NCBI GenBank assembly: GCA_016946835.1
Contig: JACVTC010000006.1
Location: 1,288,501-1,352,500, forward strand
DNA: 64,000 nt
Origin: Neocallimastix lanati (nom. inval.)
Lineage: Eukaryota; Neocallimastigomycota; Neocallimastigomycetes; Neocallimastigales; Neocallimastigaceae
Reading direction: 5' to 3'
Part shown: positions 1-12,055 of the stretch, in pieces
Position numbering within the stretch: position 1 is the stretch's first letter
Layout: the number at the start of each line of letters is the position of its first letter
The notes under the pieces: model-generated
Seen by the model: the letters and a program-made list of their open reading frames with translations, nothing else
Told to the model about the DNA's origin: nothing
The model's database searches: none
Translations under genes and position numbers: made by a program

Positions 1-754
1 AAAAATATAATTTTATTTTTTTTTTTTTTTTTTTTTTTTATTATTATTATTTTATATTATATTATTTATTTATTATTTTAATTCTTTCATTTTAAATTTA
101 TCTTTATATTATTGATATAGTTTAAAAATAAAAGAAGTAAAAATTAATAAAATTTTTTTATTTTAAAATATTAAAATAAAATATTAAATATTATAATATT
201 TATTTACTATAAAAAAAGATTATTTTAAATAGTCTTAGATAAAAAAAAAATTATTACAATAAATAAAAAAGAAAAAAAAATTAAAAAAAAAAAAAAATAA
301 AATAACTTTTTTTTTTTTGTTGTTGTTGATTAATTCTTATATAAAAATAGACAATTACTTGTCTATTTTTATAAAAATCAATTTCCCAATTAAAAAAAAA
401 AAAAAAATTACACTTTTTTACTTTTTTTTTTTTTGTTTTTTTTTTTCTTTTTTTTTTTTTTTTGTTTTTTTTGTTTTTTTTTTAAATACAATTAATTATA
501 TTTAACATAAAATAAAGGTATAAATAATGTATTCTTGTTTAAATTTTGTCCCGATACAAAACTAATTAATTTTTAAAATTTTAATTAATCTTCGAAATTT
601 TTGTTATAAATTAATGGTTATTAATAAATAATTATTATTTTTTTAACTATTTATATTATTATATATATATTAGTTTTTTTTTTTTTTAGATAATATTAAT
701 GTTACTTCAAATAATTTAATTTTTTTATTTGTTCTTTAGAAATTAAAAGTCAGC
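1..754. other. A/T-rich intergenic DNA
   Basis: No gene is visible. The stretch consists of long T and A homopolymers (for example about 20 T near position 20 and mixed T/G runs at 421-482). The short open frames read only through homopolymers (F/I/K strings) and have no coding character. It lies downstream of the 3' end of the minus-strand gene that ends at 755. Confidence 0.7.
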
Positions 755-1834
755 TTATTCATTCTTCTTTTCATCTTCTGGCTTAACTTCAGCTTCATTC
801 TTTTCTGGTTCTTCTGGCTTAACATCTTCTGGCTTAACATCTTCTGGTTTATCATCTTCTTTTTTAGCATCTTCTTTCTTAGCTTCACTCTTTTCCTTAC
901 GCTTTTCAACAAAGTTCTTAACAGTAGTAACGGACTTATCGTAACCAGTCTTACTGTAATCAATAGCATTGGCGTAAGTCTTCTTAACAAGTTCAACATA
1001 ATCCTTAGAAGATTCAGTTAATGAAGAAACGACCTTATCAACAGTAATACCACTAGCAGCACCTTCAGCTCTGTCCTTAGCACTACCTCTTAACTTCTTA
1101 ACAGTTAAAACGATGATAGTGACAACAGAAACAATAGCGAAGACCTTAAATAAGAAGAAGGAAGCAGTGATAAGGAAGGAAACAAGAGCAATAGCTATTT
1201 TTATATTTTAAAAATATGAAAATAATAAGTTTAACATATTGATATCATTTATTTAATTTATATAAACTATTTTCTCTTTCTTTATATGAATAAAATAATA
1301 AACACTATTTATCTTATATTATCCCTAAATATTTTCAATTTTACTTCTATCTATGTTGCTATCAATACTTTTATATTATTGTTTGTTATATCCCATATTT
1401 ATATTTATATTTTATAGATATATATATTTAATAATAATTTTTATATATTTACTTAAAGTAATTAAAATCCATGGAACAAGAATTGGAGATAAGATAATGA
1501 ATATAACTAATAAGAAGAATAATGGAATAGCGAAAATAGCAGCTAAAAGACCAAGAACTGGAGCAGTTAAAACGAAAGATAAAAACTTTTGAACGAAAGT
1601 TTGAAGATATTGAAGACCAACCTTTAAATAGTTGACACTCTTGTCAGCAACAGACTTAACCTTGGTTTCATCAACTTTTCCACCAAAAGTTAAGTTTAAT
1701 CCATTGATTTTTTCATTTAAAGCATCTAACTTGCTAGATAACTTTACATTAATATCTCTAGTTTTTTCATTAACAACATCGTTAACATGGTTAAGCTTTA
1801 ATTTTTCACTAACAGTTCTGTTTAAATTTTCCAT
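755..1834 (-). CDS. Oleosin/promethin-like hairpin membrane protein (2 exons)
   Basis: Two exons: 1834-1453 and 1194-755 (minus). The intron starts GTAAAT and ends ATAG, and splicing keeps the frame, giving 273 residues. The N-terminal ~80 residues look amphipathic (alternating charged and hydrophobic). Residues about 84-165 form one long hydrophobic block with almost no charge, enough for two membrane hairpins. Within it, residues 116-121 read SPILVP, matching the S-P-x3-P core of the oleosin proline knot. The C-terminus is soluble and ends in a Lys/Glu tail with repeated KPEDV/KPEE units. Known biology: oleosins and promethin/LDAF1-like proteins sit in lipid droplet or ER membranes through such hairpins. 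A lipid-droplet role here is inference; a reticulon-like or other ER-shaping protein is the main alternative. The splice junction and start (first ATG after stops) are well supported; the family assignment is weak. Confidence 0.6.
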
Positions 1835-3980
1835 TTTGTTTTTATTTTTTAGTATTTATAATTTTAAAATGTTTTTTTAAAAAAAATTAAATTATTTTAT
1901 TGTTGTATATTTATTTTATTTATTTGTAAACTTTTTTTTATAAGTTTTATATATAATTGTCGTTAATATATATGTTATATATATACAAGTTTTTATTTAT
2001 TATTACTTTTAATTAATATAAAAAATATATATATTTTTTTAAAAATATATAAAAAAAATTGTAAAAATTGAAGTAAAAAAAAAAATTATTAAAGAAAAAA
2101 GAGACTTATAAGTCAATTTATATTCTTTTTTTTTTTTTTTTTTTATTCTATATATACAATTGATTACATAAATATAAATATATAAATATAAATAAATATA
2201 TAAATATATAAATAAATATAAATTATAAATATATAAATAAATATAAATAAATATAAATTATAAATATATAAATAAATATATAAATATAAATTATAAATAT
2301 AAACAAATAGATATAAATATATAAATATAAATAAATAGATATTTTTTTTTCTTTTATTCTTTTTACTTTTTTTTTTTTTTTTTCTTTTTTAATTTTTTTC
2401 TTTTTTAATTTTTATCAAAATTAAAAAAAAAATTTTTTTTTTGATAATTAATATACAGAAATTTTTATTTATTTGTTTATATATTTATTCAATTGAATTC
2501 TATTTAAATTGATTTATATTCTTATTTATTGATATCATATATTTTTATATATTAGATATAATATTGGTGGAATATATTATATAAATAAATAAATAAATAA
2601 AATATATAAATGGATGAAAATATAATAAATAAATAAATATGTATATAATTTTTTTTACCTTTTTTTCAAATTAAGAAATAGCAATCATTTGAATTAATCA
2701 TAATATTATTGATAATATACGGATAATATACGAAATATATTTAATTTGAATATATTTATATATATTTAAATTTATGATATGGTATAAAAAAGTTTATATA
2801 TAAAATAAAATAATAAAAAAACTCAATAGATTATAATACATTAATAATATATGTACCAATGTATTCATTAATATATGTAATCATAAATAAATAGAAATAT
2901 TAAAAATAAATTTTTGTTGAAAAATCGATGCTCAACATAGATTCAGCCAATAGAATTTTTTGTTACTTCTACCAAATTAGAATTAATTAGTATGAAAGAA
3001 ATAAAAAATTTTTATTATAAAATGTACATAAAATGGATGGCTAATCTGTACTATTTATTTAAAATATTAATATTCATTTATTGATATTTATTAATCTTTC
3101 ATTAGTAATTTATTTATTTTATTTTATTCATTTATTTAAGTATAATCGATAAAAAAAATAAAACTTTTTTTTTTTTTTTTTTTAATTTTACCATATTCCA
3201 TATCAAAAAAATAAAAGACACGATAATCTTATTTATTAAAGAATTAATAATAATTAATAAAGAATTGATAATAATTAATAAAGAAGTAATAATAATTAAT
3301 AAAGAAGTAATAATAATTATTAAAGTATGAATAATAATTATTCAATATTTTAGATTCTATAGTCGATTCTTTATAGTCATTATTTGTTATTCATTATTTG
3401 TTACTCATCATTTTTAATTATTCATTATCTTGCAACTCAACTTATTTTTTTGTATTTTAGTAAAGAGTATGAACTATTAATATTTATTAGAGTTTGGAGT
3501 TTGGATTAAACAATAATAGTTTATCATTTACTTAAATAATATTTATTCATTCATTTATTAATTATTATATTGAATAATGGAATAAAGAAATAATAAATAA
3601 TAATAAATAATATTGAATATTAAATAATATTATTTATTTATTTATTTATTTATTTATTATTTATTTATTTATTTATTTATATAAATGGATAGAAAGATAG
3701 TTTAAGTGGATGAAATAAAAAAAAAAAAAAAAAAAAAAAGAGAGAGGCAAATAATAATAAAAATATATATAAATTATTAATTTATAAATAAAATTTAGTA
3801 GTAAGAAAAGCCTTTAGAATTACAAATAATAAATAATTAAAAAAAAATTAACCATTCTAACCAATACAGAAGATGCATCTAAAATTAAAATGATTAATAA
3901 TGATTACTAATAATAAATAATACTAACCATAATAGACAATAGATAATAGATATTGGAATAATGGAATAATAAATAATAAA
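1835..3980. other. A/T-rich intergenic DNA with simple repeats
   Basis: No gene recognised. Contents include an ATAAATAT-type array at about 2170-2340, T-rich runs at 2341-2420, a short tandem AATTAATAAAGAA block at 3236-3320 and a TTTA block around 3640-3680. Short stretches of more mixed composition (for example 2925-3060) have no sustained open frame on either strand. Confidence 0.6.
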
Positions 3981-3989
3981 TAATAAAAA

Positions 3990-4657
3990 GAATTAAAAGA
4001 GTATTTATTAATAAATAATAAATAATAAATAATAAATAATAAATAATAAATAATAAATAATAAATAATAAATAATAAAAAGAGTATTTATTAATAAATAA
4101 TAAATAATAAATAATAAATGATAAATAATAAAAAGAGTATTTATTAATAAATAATAAATAATAAATAATAAATAATAAATAATAGAATAATATATTTAAT
4201 TAAATAATAATAAAAAAAATAAACTTGAATATTATTTATAATTAAAGAAATATAGCATAAATACTAAAATACTCATAATTAATATAATAAATAATAACTG
4301 AATGAAATATATAACAACTTTAATAATAATTATGTTAATGAATTAATATAGAATCACTTAGAATAGTATAGGATAATTATAATAATAATTAAATAGTATA
4401 TGAATAGTAAATGATAGCAATTAATAATAATTAATAATCATTAAATAATTTAAAGTTAAAAAACAATTAATAAAATCAATTCATCCATGCTTTCTGTAGA
4501 CTGTTACAGAATGTGAAGTGAAGGAATGTAAAGAAGAAATAATTTAAAAAAAAAAAAAAATTAAAAATATAAAGATGCATTTAAATATAAAGAATATATT
4601 AAAGAAATAAAAATAAAAAGTACTTAAAGAAATAAAGTTAAATAAATAATTGAATAA

Positions 4658-4702
<45 letters not shown>

Positions 4703-5240
4703 TTAATAGTAATATTTAGTTGTCTCTCTCATGTGTTATTTGAATTATTAAAAAAAATTAAAAAGTAACAAAGAAAAAATATTAAGTAATAAAAAAAATA
4801 AAATACAATAAAATAAATAAATAATTAAATAAAAAGAAGGTCGAATAAATGTATAGAAATAAAATAAAAGTACGATACTATTAATAAAATAATAATAGGT
4901 GGGCTAATAATAATAATAATAATTAAAAATAACTTATTTATTATTTATTATTTATTATTTATTATTTATTATTTATTATTTATTATTTATTATTTATTAT
5001 TTATTATTTATTATTTAATTATTATTTATTAATAAACACTCTTTTTATTATTTATTATTTATTAGTAAATACTCTTTTTATTATTTATTATTTATTATTT
5101 ATTTATTATTCAATTATTTATTATTTATTATTTATTATTTATTATTCAATTATTTAATTATTTATTTATTTATTTATTTATTATTTATTATTCCATTATT
5201 TATTATTAATAATAAATACTCTTCTTATTATTTTTATTAT
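3990..5240. repeat. Inverted A/T satellite arms around a 0.75-kb core
   Basis: The left arm (about 3995-4190) has about three monomers in which an AATAATAAAT array is followed by AAAAGAGTATTTATTAAT. The right arm (about 4930-5240) has the same monomer in opposite orientation, ATTAATAAACACTCTTTT and variants, within a TTATTTA array. A lone monomer in right-arm orientation recurs at 6055-6090. The core (4200-4925) is non-coding and contains an AAT trinucleotide run at 4660-4700. Whether this is a foldback element or two satellite blocks in opposite orientation cannot be settled here. Confidence 0.5.
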
Positions 5241-6455
5241 TTATTACTCTATTATTAATAATCCGCATTTCATTCTTTTATAATAAAAATAAAATAAAAT
5301 AAAAAAAAAAGAAAATAATTGATATTATTCATAATTTAAAACAAACAAAAAAAAAGACATAAAAATTAATAATGATTAGTTCTTTTTTTTTTATTTTATT
5401 TTACTTTTAATAAAAACTTTTCTGCCTTTTTTTTCTATTTCATTTTTAATTTTTTTTTTTTTTTGTATTTTTCATATGAATATGAAAATATAAAAAAAAA
5501 TATAAAAAATATATATACATATATATTATATTATATTATAATTATTTATATACATTTATAATATTATAATTATTTATACTCTTATCTATTTATATATTTA
5601 TTTATTTATTATTATATTTATCCATTTATTTATTGATAATTTATTTATTTATTCATTTATTTATATTATATGTAGAATCAATCAATCAATTAATGAATAA
5701 ATTAACAAAAAAAAAAATAAAAATTAAAATATTAAAAACTGGAATTAAATTTAATTTAATTTAATTTAATTTATTATTAATTTAATTTAATTTAATTTAA
5801 TTTAATTTTTTCTTTTTTTTTTCTTTTTTTTTTTAATTTCTTTCAGTTTCCTTTTTTATCATTAATGTAAAGTTAAATCATTCATTTGTACAATTTTATA
5901 CATGTATGCTACATTTATTAAAGAATCCATATCAAAAATATTTAATAGATATTGATAATCAAATCGATTTTGGTAAACTTTAATATTAATAAATTATTAG
6001 TTTATAAATTATTAATGAATAATTAATCAATTAATTATTATTAATAATAATATTATTATTATTTATTAATAAATACTCTTTGTATTATTCATTATTCATT
6101 ATTTATTATCAATTATATATTATTCAATTATATTATTTATTATTTATTATTTATTATTTATTATTTATTATTTATTTATTATTTATTTATTTATTATTTA
6201 TTATTTATTTATTTATTATTTATTATTTATTTATTTATTATTTATTATTTATTATTAATTATTATTTATAATCTTTTATATTAATGTAATAGCTAATATA
6301 TTTAGTATATTTAGTAATTTTGGCTTATTACTTTGGTTATCTGGATAATTTCCTGCACCTGTCAAAAATGTCACGACCCTAGTTAATAATTTCTTTATCA
6401 GTAAATGATAGAATAAAGTTCAGAATGAAGTCATATATATCTAGAATAAAATAAA

Positions 6456-6491
<36 letters not shown>

Positions 6492-7982
6492 TTTGGATAT
6501 AGTTAAGTTTTTTTCAGATTTATCGATATTTGAATTCCTTATTTCTTATTTCTATTGAGGAGAGTAAGAAAGGGTTAATTTTTGAAAATTTTGTTTTTAT
6601 TCTATTAAATGTTGATTTTTTAATTTATAGAACCACTAGAATTGGAATTGTAGGATGAATATTTTTGTAGAAGCTTTTCTAAAAAAATATATATATATAT
6701 TTTATACTATTCAAAAATTTAGTTAGGTATAATAAAATTTATTGAAAATATTTAAGATATAAAAATTTATTAATGAGTTCGGTTTCAATAATATCATATT
6801 ACAGAATTTTATGCTTTTTTTTTTTTTTTTTTTTATTTATTTTATTATTACATATTATTACATTCATTTTATTTATTTATTAAAATTTAAATCTTTTTAT
6901 TACAGACAAACTTATTTTTTTTTTCCACTGGTTAGAAATATTACATAATATATAAATAATCAATAATATAATAAACTACGATTGGTAATACTTTAATTAT
7001 TTATAACTATTCATTAAGCTATTATAAAATATATTAATAGTTATATTTTATTCGTAACACAACCCCTATAGATTAACTATATTTTAAAAAATCTTCGTAT
7101 GTTGGGATGATTATATGCTTTTCTAGAACCTTTGTTAGCTAGAAATAATATGTCCCAGTCTACTATTATTATATATATTGTTAGTATTAAATCAAATATT
7201 GTGAATTTAGATTGCAAGAATCAGAATATGTATCTTTTGCTCTTAATGTAAACTTTTTCCAGAAACATATTAATAATAAGGATTTCCTTAACAAATGTAA
7301 TGAGAAAAAAAAAAAAAAACGATTAGAAGATTTTGGTTTCAAATTGAAGCAAATGAAACTAATCTTATTAAACTTGCTATTTAATTGAAGTTGATTGTTA
7401 TAGTCATCATCCTTCTATTTAAAGGATTTGATATTGATTATAAATAGCGGAAACAGAAATATACAACTTGAAAAAAAAAAAATGATTGGTCACTTTCTGA
7501 TTCAGAAGCTCAGAAAGTTGTTAAGGCCGTTTCGTCAAAAAAAAAAAAAAAAAAAAAATTTAAGCTATTACATTGTCTTTAGTGATGCACTGTGAAACTT
7601 CTTACGTTCCATTAACTTATGGAATTTTTTTTTGTCAACGATAGTTGAGGATTTCAAAGTAATCTTCAGTTTTTTTAAATTCTCACATATAAAAAAAAAA
7701 AAAAAAAGGACTCAAACCTATCCTTATTAAAGTTTAATCTTAATCTTAAAAAAAAATTTTTTTTCTAAAATGTTTAATTTCACTGATAATAATAATGAAA
7801 AAAAAAAATAAAAAATTAAAAACATTGAAAAATTGAAAAATTGAAAAAAATCAATTTCTTCATTTTTTTATTTTATTTTTTTTTTTTTTATCTCCACAAA
7901 GACTTTCAAGGATAATTTTTGTTTCCTTTATAATTATATGAATTCAATGTTGACGAAGGACTACCAGTAAAACCTCTAATTG

Positions 7983-8013
<31 letters not shown>

Positions 8014-8500
8014 AATGAATAGAAATATCACCCTCTCCAAAAAAAAAAAAAAAAAAAAAAATTAAAAGTTTTTATTTTAATTATAATGAAAATCAAGATT
8101 TTTTTTATTTAATAGGATATTCTTTTGAATAACATACATTATTAAAAAAAAAAAAAAATGTAGTTGAATTTTTTAATATAGATATATTCTGACGATCCCT
8201 CTCCTTAGTATGATATAAAAATATAACAACCAAAAAAAAAAAAAAAAAAAAATTACAACCTTTTTTTTTTTTTTTTCATTTCAAATGAACCAACCAACAA
8301 CTTATTCTCTTCCTGTCATCATCCTAAGTAAGCAAAGTAAGATAAGATCTTTTTTTTTTTTTTTTTTTTTTTTTTTTGATTGATGAGTTAATGAAAAGTT
8401 TTAATCACCACTATTTTTTTTTTTACCTCAATATTCCTACTGCCCCCTGAAAAGGAGGAGGAGGATGGGAGAAGCGGAAACCAAGGACGATACACACAGG

Positions 8501-8532
<32 letters not shown>

Positions 8533-8744
8533 CCCTGATACGCTTTATAAAAAATTTTTAAAAAAAAAAAAAAATAAAATATATATATATATATATATAT
8601 AATATATATAATATATGTATATAAAATAATAAAAAAATTTTATTTATATATAAATCTATATAATATAATAAAAAAAATTATATATATATATATATAAATC
8701 TATATAAAATAATAAAAAAAAAAAAAAATTTTTTATTTATCTAT
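5241..8744. other. Decayed sequence punctuated by poly(A)/poly(T) tracts
   Basis: No intact gene. From about 6290 to 8560, islands of 60-150 bp with more ordinary composition alternate with pure A or T runs of 14-35 bases (for example 6461-6489, 7981-8010, 8040-8060, 8351-8377, 8505-8531). Translations of the islands give short open stretches broken by stops. The least A/T-rich patch is at 8430-8500. It may be an old decayed gene or retroelement, but nothing in it was identified. A TTATTTA array lies at 6090-6260. Confidence 0.4.
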
Positions 8745-8751
8745 AAAAAAA
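8745..8751 (-). terminator. Pol III oligo-T terminator of tRNA-Val
   Basis: Seven T residues on the minus strand, 8 nt after the discriminator base of the tRNA. This is the standard length and position for RNA polymerase III termination. Confidence 0.7.
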
Positions 8752-8759
8752 CTACCGAA

Positions 8760-8832
8760 TACCCAAACCCGGGTTCGAACCGGAGACCTTTTGCGTGTAA
8801 AGCAAACGTGATAACCACTACACTATTTGGAT
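8760..8832 (-). tRNA. tRNA-Val (anticodon UAC), intron-less
   Basis: 73 nt. The acceptor stem ATCCAAA/TTTGGGT pairs fully with one U-G pair, and the discriminator is A. The D arm is closed by GTG/CAC. The anticodon stem TTTGC/GCAAA encloses loop TTTACAC, giving anticodon TAC (reads GUA, Val). The T arm TCCGG-TTCGAAC-CCGGG contains a consensus B box. No intron and no encoded CCA. An LTR element (8849-12052) starts 16 bp upstream of its 5' end; the tRNA itself looks intact. Confidence 0.95.
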
Positions 8833-8848
8833 ATTTCTTGCCATGATG

Positions 8849-9330
8849 TGTAAGAAACTTAGATAAATTTATTATTTTATTATAAAATTTATCTATCTTT
8901 CTTATTTAATACATTAATTTAATACATTAAATTATTGTATTTATTTTAACCAATAATATTTATTTATTAATTTATATATATTTGATTCTCTTGAGTTCTC
9001 TTCGAGAAATCAAGAGTTATTATTTTAGAATTTTTATAATAAATAATAATTCAAATAAAATAATTAATTAATAAACCAAAACCTTTTAAATAAAACATAT
9101 TTTATAAATATTTGTGTCTTTTATTCCTTTTGTGTTATTGTTTATTATAAACTTTCTATAATAAACTCTATCTTATATTTAAGTTAAGTATAATTATTTA
9201 TTTATATTATTTTATATTTATTTAATTATATTTAATTTTATTTTCTCAAATTAATGTTAATTAGTAATAATTAATGTTAATTTGTAGTTAAGAAATTATT
9301 TATAATTAATTCTATAAGTAATTTCTTACA
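8849..9330 (+). repeat. Element 1, 5' LTR
   Basis: 482 bp, TGTAAG...CTTACA, repeated at 11571-12052. It contains TATATATA at 8973-8980, a hairpin at 8988-9016 and the putative RNA start/self-primer at 9012. Confidence 0.9.
8973..9023 (+). promoter_or_regulatory. Element 1 TATA box, hairpin and self-primer
   Basis: TATATATA (8973-8980) is followed by a hairpin with arms at 8988-9000 and 9004-9016 (12 of 13 pairs, loop TTC). The primer candidate AAGAGTTATTAT (9012-9023) overlaps the last five bases of the 3' arm and is the exact reverse complement of 9331-9342. The TATA-to-primer distance is 39 bp, nearly the same as in element 3. RNA start at 9012 is inferred from Tf1-type self-priming. Confidence 0.6.
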
Positions 9331-9342
9331 ATAATAACTCTT
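9331..9342 (+). other. Element 1 self-priming PBS
   Basis: ATAATAACTCTT starts at the first base after the 5' LTR and is perfectly complementary to 9012-9023 inside the LTR. It has no TGG and no similarity to a tRNA 3' end. Confidence 0.65.
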
Positions 9343-9894
9343 CTTTTTTAGGAAGAAAATATTTTATAAATAATTTAATATGAATATAACAAAAAATAAT
9401 AATTATAATTATAATGGAATAATTAAATTAAATAAATTCATTTTATATTATTTACGAAATTTTTTCTTTCTCTCAATTTAAATTTATAAATTTTTTTGTT
9501 TGTTTATTTTTTATTTTTCTTTTCATTGTTTATGTTTGTTTATGTCATATATATATTATTTGTTTTGTTTAATTTATTATTACATTGACTAACAATTCTT
9601 TATTATTATATATATTAAACATAACTTTAAAATAATATGACAACACTTATTCTGTTTGCTTTGCTTATTTACTTTTAAAAATAAGTCTTTATAAATTTCA
9701 AAAAAAATTAACAATATTAAATACTAACTATTTTACTTTATTTTATTTTATATAACATATTTATCTATTATAATATTATATTTATATTATATTTTAATAT
9801 TATATAATTGTTTTTATATATAACATTATATACATTATATATATATATTTTCTTATTAAAAAAAAAAAAAAAAAAAAATAAAATAAAATAAAAT

Positions 9895-10075
9895 AAAATA
9901 AAACAAAAATAAAAACAAAAAACAAAAACAAAACAAAAAACAAAAACAAAACAAAAAACAAAAACAAAACAAAAAACAAAAACAAAAACAAAATAACAAA
10001 ATAAAACAAAACAAAGCAACAAAACAGGAAACAAAACAAAACAAACAAATAAACAAACAAAAAACAAAAAATAAA
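9895..10075. repeat. CAAAAA-type tandem repeat inside element 1
   Basis: Variants of ACAAAAAC and ACAAAACA repeat with little interruption. The three overlapping minus-strand open frames here read F/V/C/L strings and are repeat artefacts. The rest of the element 1 interior is A/T-rich, with an AAT run at 10160-10212 and a 43-base A run near 10520. Confidence 0.7.
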
Positions 10076-10157
10076 TAAAATAAATTAATAATTTAAAAGA
10101 TAAGTTGTTCAGTTTTCTTTTCTTTAAAATAAATAAAAATAAAAAATAAATAAATTA

Positions 10158-10212
<55 letters not shown>

Positions 10213-10515
10213 GTAAATAAAATTATAATTATGATAAATAAAGTAATAATAATAATAAATAATAATAATAAAAAGTTTTTAATATTGATCATACGAACGA
10301 AAATAAAATTTTAAAAATTATAAGATATATTTAAATATATAATTACAATGTTCTATGATCACATATAGATATTAACACTAGGGCTGAAGTGATATAAAAA
10401 TTGAAATTCACTTCTATGTAATTGAAATAATATATTATAATTAATAATATAATTGTTAATTACTAATTGCCCTTTGTTAAAACAGATATCGGCAAAAGCT
10501 ATATCTCGTTATATC

Positions 10516-10560
<45 letters not shown>

Positions 10561-11139
10561 ATATATATATGTAATATAAAAATTATAAAATATTATTATT
10601 ATTTATTTAATACATATTTCAAAATATACATATAAAATTTAATATAAAAAATTATAAAATATTATTATTTATTTATTTAATAAATAATTCATATGTATAA
10701 TTTAAATTATTACTTATTTATTTATCTAATGAATAATATAACATATATATAATATAAATAATAAAATGTTATTATTTATTTAATAAATATGAAAAATATA
10801 TAATATATAATATATAATTTAAAATTATTATTATTTTCATTCATTTAATGAATAATATACAATATATATATATTGTAAAATTAATTATTATTATTATTAT
10901 TTATTTATTTATTAATACAAAATATATATAATATATAATATAAATTTATAAATTATTGTTCATTTAATTATTTATCTAAAATAAAATTTTAATTCAAAAT
11001 TTAAATTTCAATTTTAAATTGAAATTGCAATTAAATATTTATTTTAATTTTATTTAAATTTTATTTTATTTCTACTTAATATTTCTTAATTTATTACTTC
11101 TTAAATTGTTCTTCTTTCATTGAACAATTCAAATGAAAA

Positions 11140-11155
11140 GGAGCAATGTAAGAAA
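11140..11155 (+). other. Relic PPT/LTR-start junction inside element 1
   Basis: GGAGCAATGTAAGAAA at 11140-11155 repeats exactly the sequence at the real 3' LTR junction (11565-11580) but is not followed by the rest of the LTR. It suggests an internal rearrangement or remnant of an earlier LTR. Confidence 0.4.
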
Positions 11156-11570
11156 TACAAATAAATTTATTAATAATTTATTTACATTTCTTAGTTATTA
11201 TAATTTATTTAATTTAATATTTATTTATTCATTTAATAATATAGTCATTTTATTTAATTTTATATTTATTTATACATTTAATAATTATAGTTATTTTATT
11301 TAATTTTATAATTATTTATTCACTTATATTTATATATTAGTTTAGAAAACAATATTAAGGTTTTTCCCAAGTTAATTGGTTTTACTTAATATTGATTCAT
11401 CTAGAGTTTTTCCGCTAATCTTTTCTCTAGATGTAAAAAAGTTAAGGTTAGCAAAACTTTTAATAAATTATTTAATTTTATTTTTTTTGGTTAATTATAA
11501 TTTTTATTTTAAACTTACTACTTCCTATATAATAATGAATTTATACAAATTCATTAAGTAAAGGGAGCAA

Positions 11571-12052
11571 TGTAAGAAACTTAGATAAATTTATTATTTT
11601 ATTATAAAATTTATCTATCTTTCTTATTTAATACATTAATTTAATACATTAAATTATTGTATTTATTTTAACCAATAATATTTATTTATTAATTTATATA
11701 TATTTGATTCTCTTGAGTTCTCTTCGAGAAATCAAGAGTTATTATTTTAGAATTTTTATAATAAATAATAATTCAAATAAAATAATTAATTAATAAACCA
11801 AAACCTTTTAAATAAAACATATTTTATAAATATTTGTGTCTTTTATTCCTTTTGTGTTATTGTTTATTATAAACTTTCTATAATAAACTCTATCTTATAT
11901 TTAAGTTAAGTATAATTATTTATTTATATTATTTTATATTTATTTAATTATATTTAATTTTATTTTCTCAAATTAATGTTAATTAGTAATAATTAATGTT
12001 AATTTGTAGTTAAGAAATTATTTATAATTAATTCTATAAGTAATTTCTTACA
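11571..12052 (+). repeat. Element 1, 3' LTR
   Basis: 482 bp; no difference from 8849-9330 was found by eye. Preceded by a polypurine tract (about 11560-11570, ending GGGAGCAA). The short open frame just upstream (11376-11561) is not recognised. Confidence 0.9.
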
Positions 12053-12055
12053 TGA

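Larger units (their letters stand above)
8849..12052 (+). mobile_element. Non-autonomous LTR retrotransposon (element 1)
   Basis: Two 482-bp LTRs (8849-9330 and 11571-12052) appear identical by eye and flank 2,240 bp with no gag or pol coding capacity. The LTRs begin TGTAAGAAA and end TTTCTTACA, a perfect 9-bp inverted terminal repeat. A self-priming PBS directly follows the 5' LTR, and a purine tract AAAGGGAG precedes the 3' LTR. Apparently identical LTRs imply recent insertion, so the element must use proteins supplied by another element. The left flank TGATG (8844-8848) is repeated at 12053-12057, but the latter overlaps the start of element 2, so the target duplication is uncertain. Confidence 0.85.
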
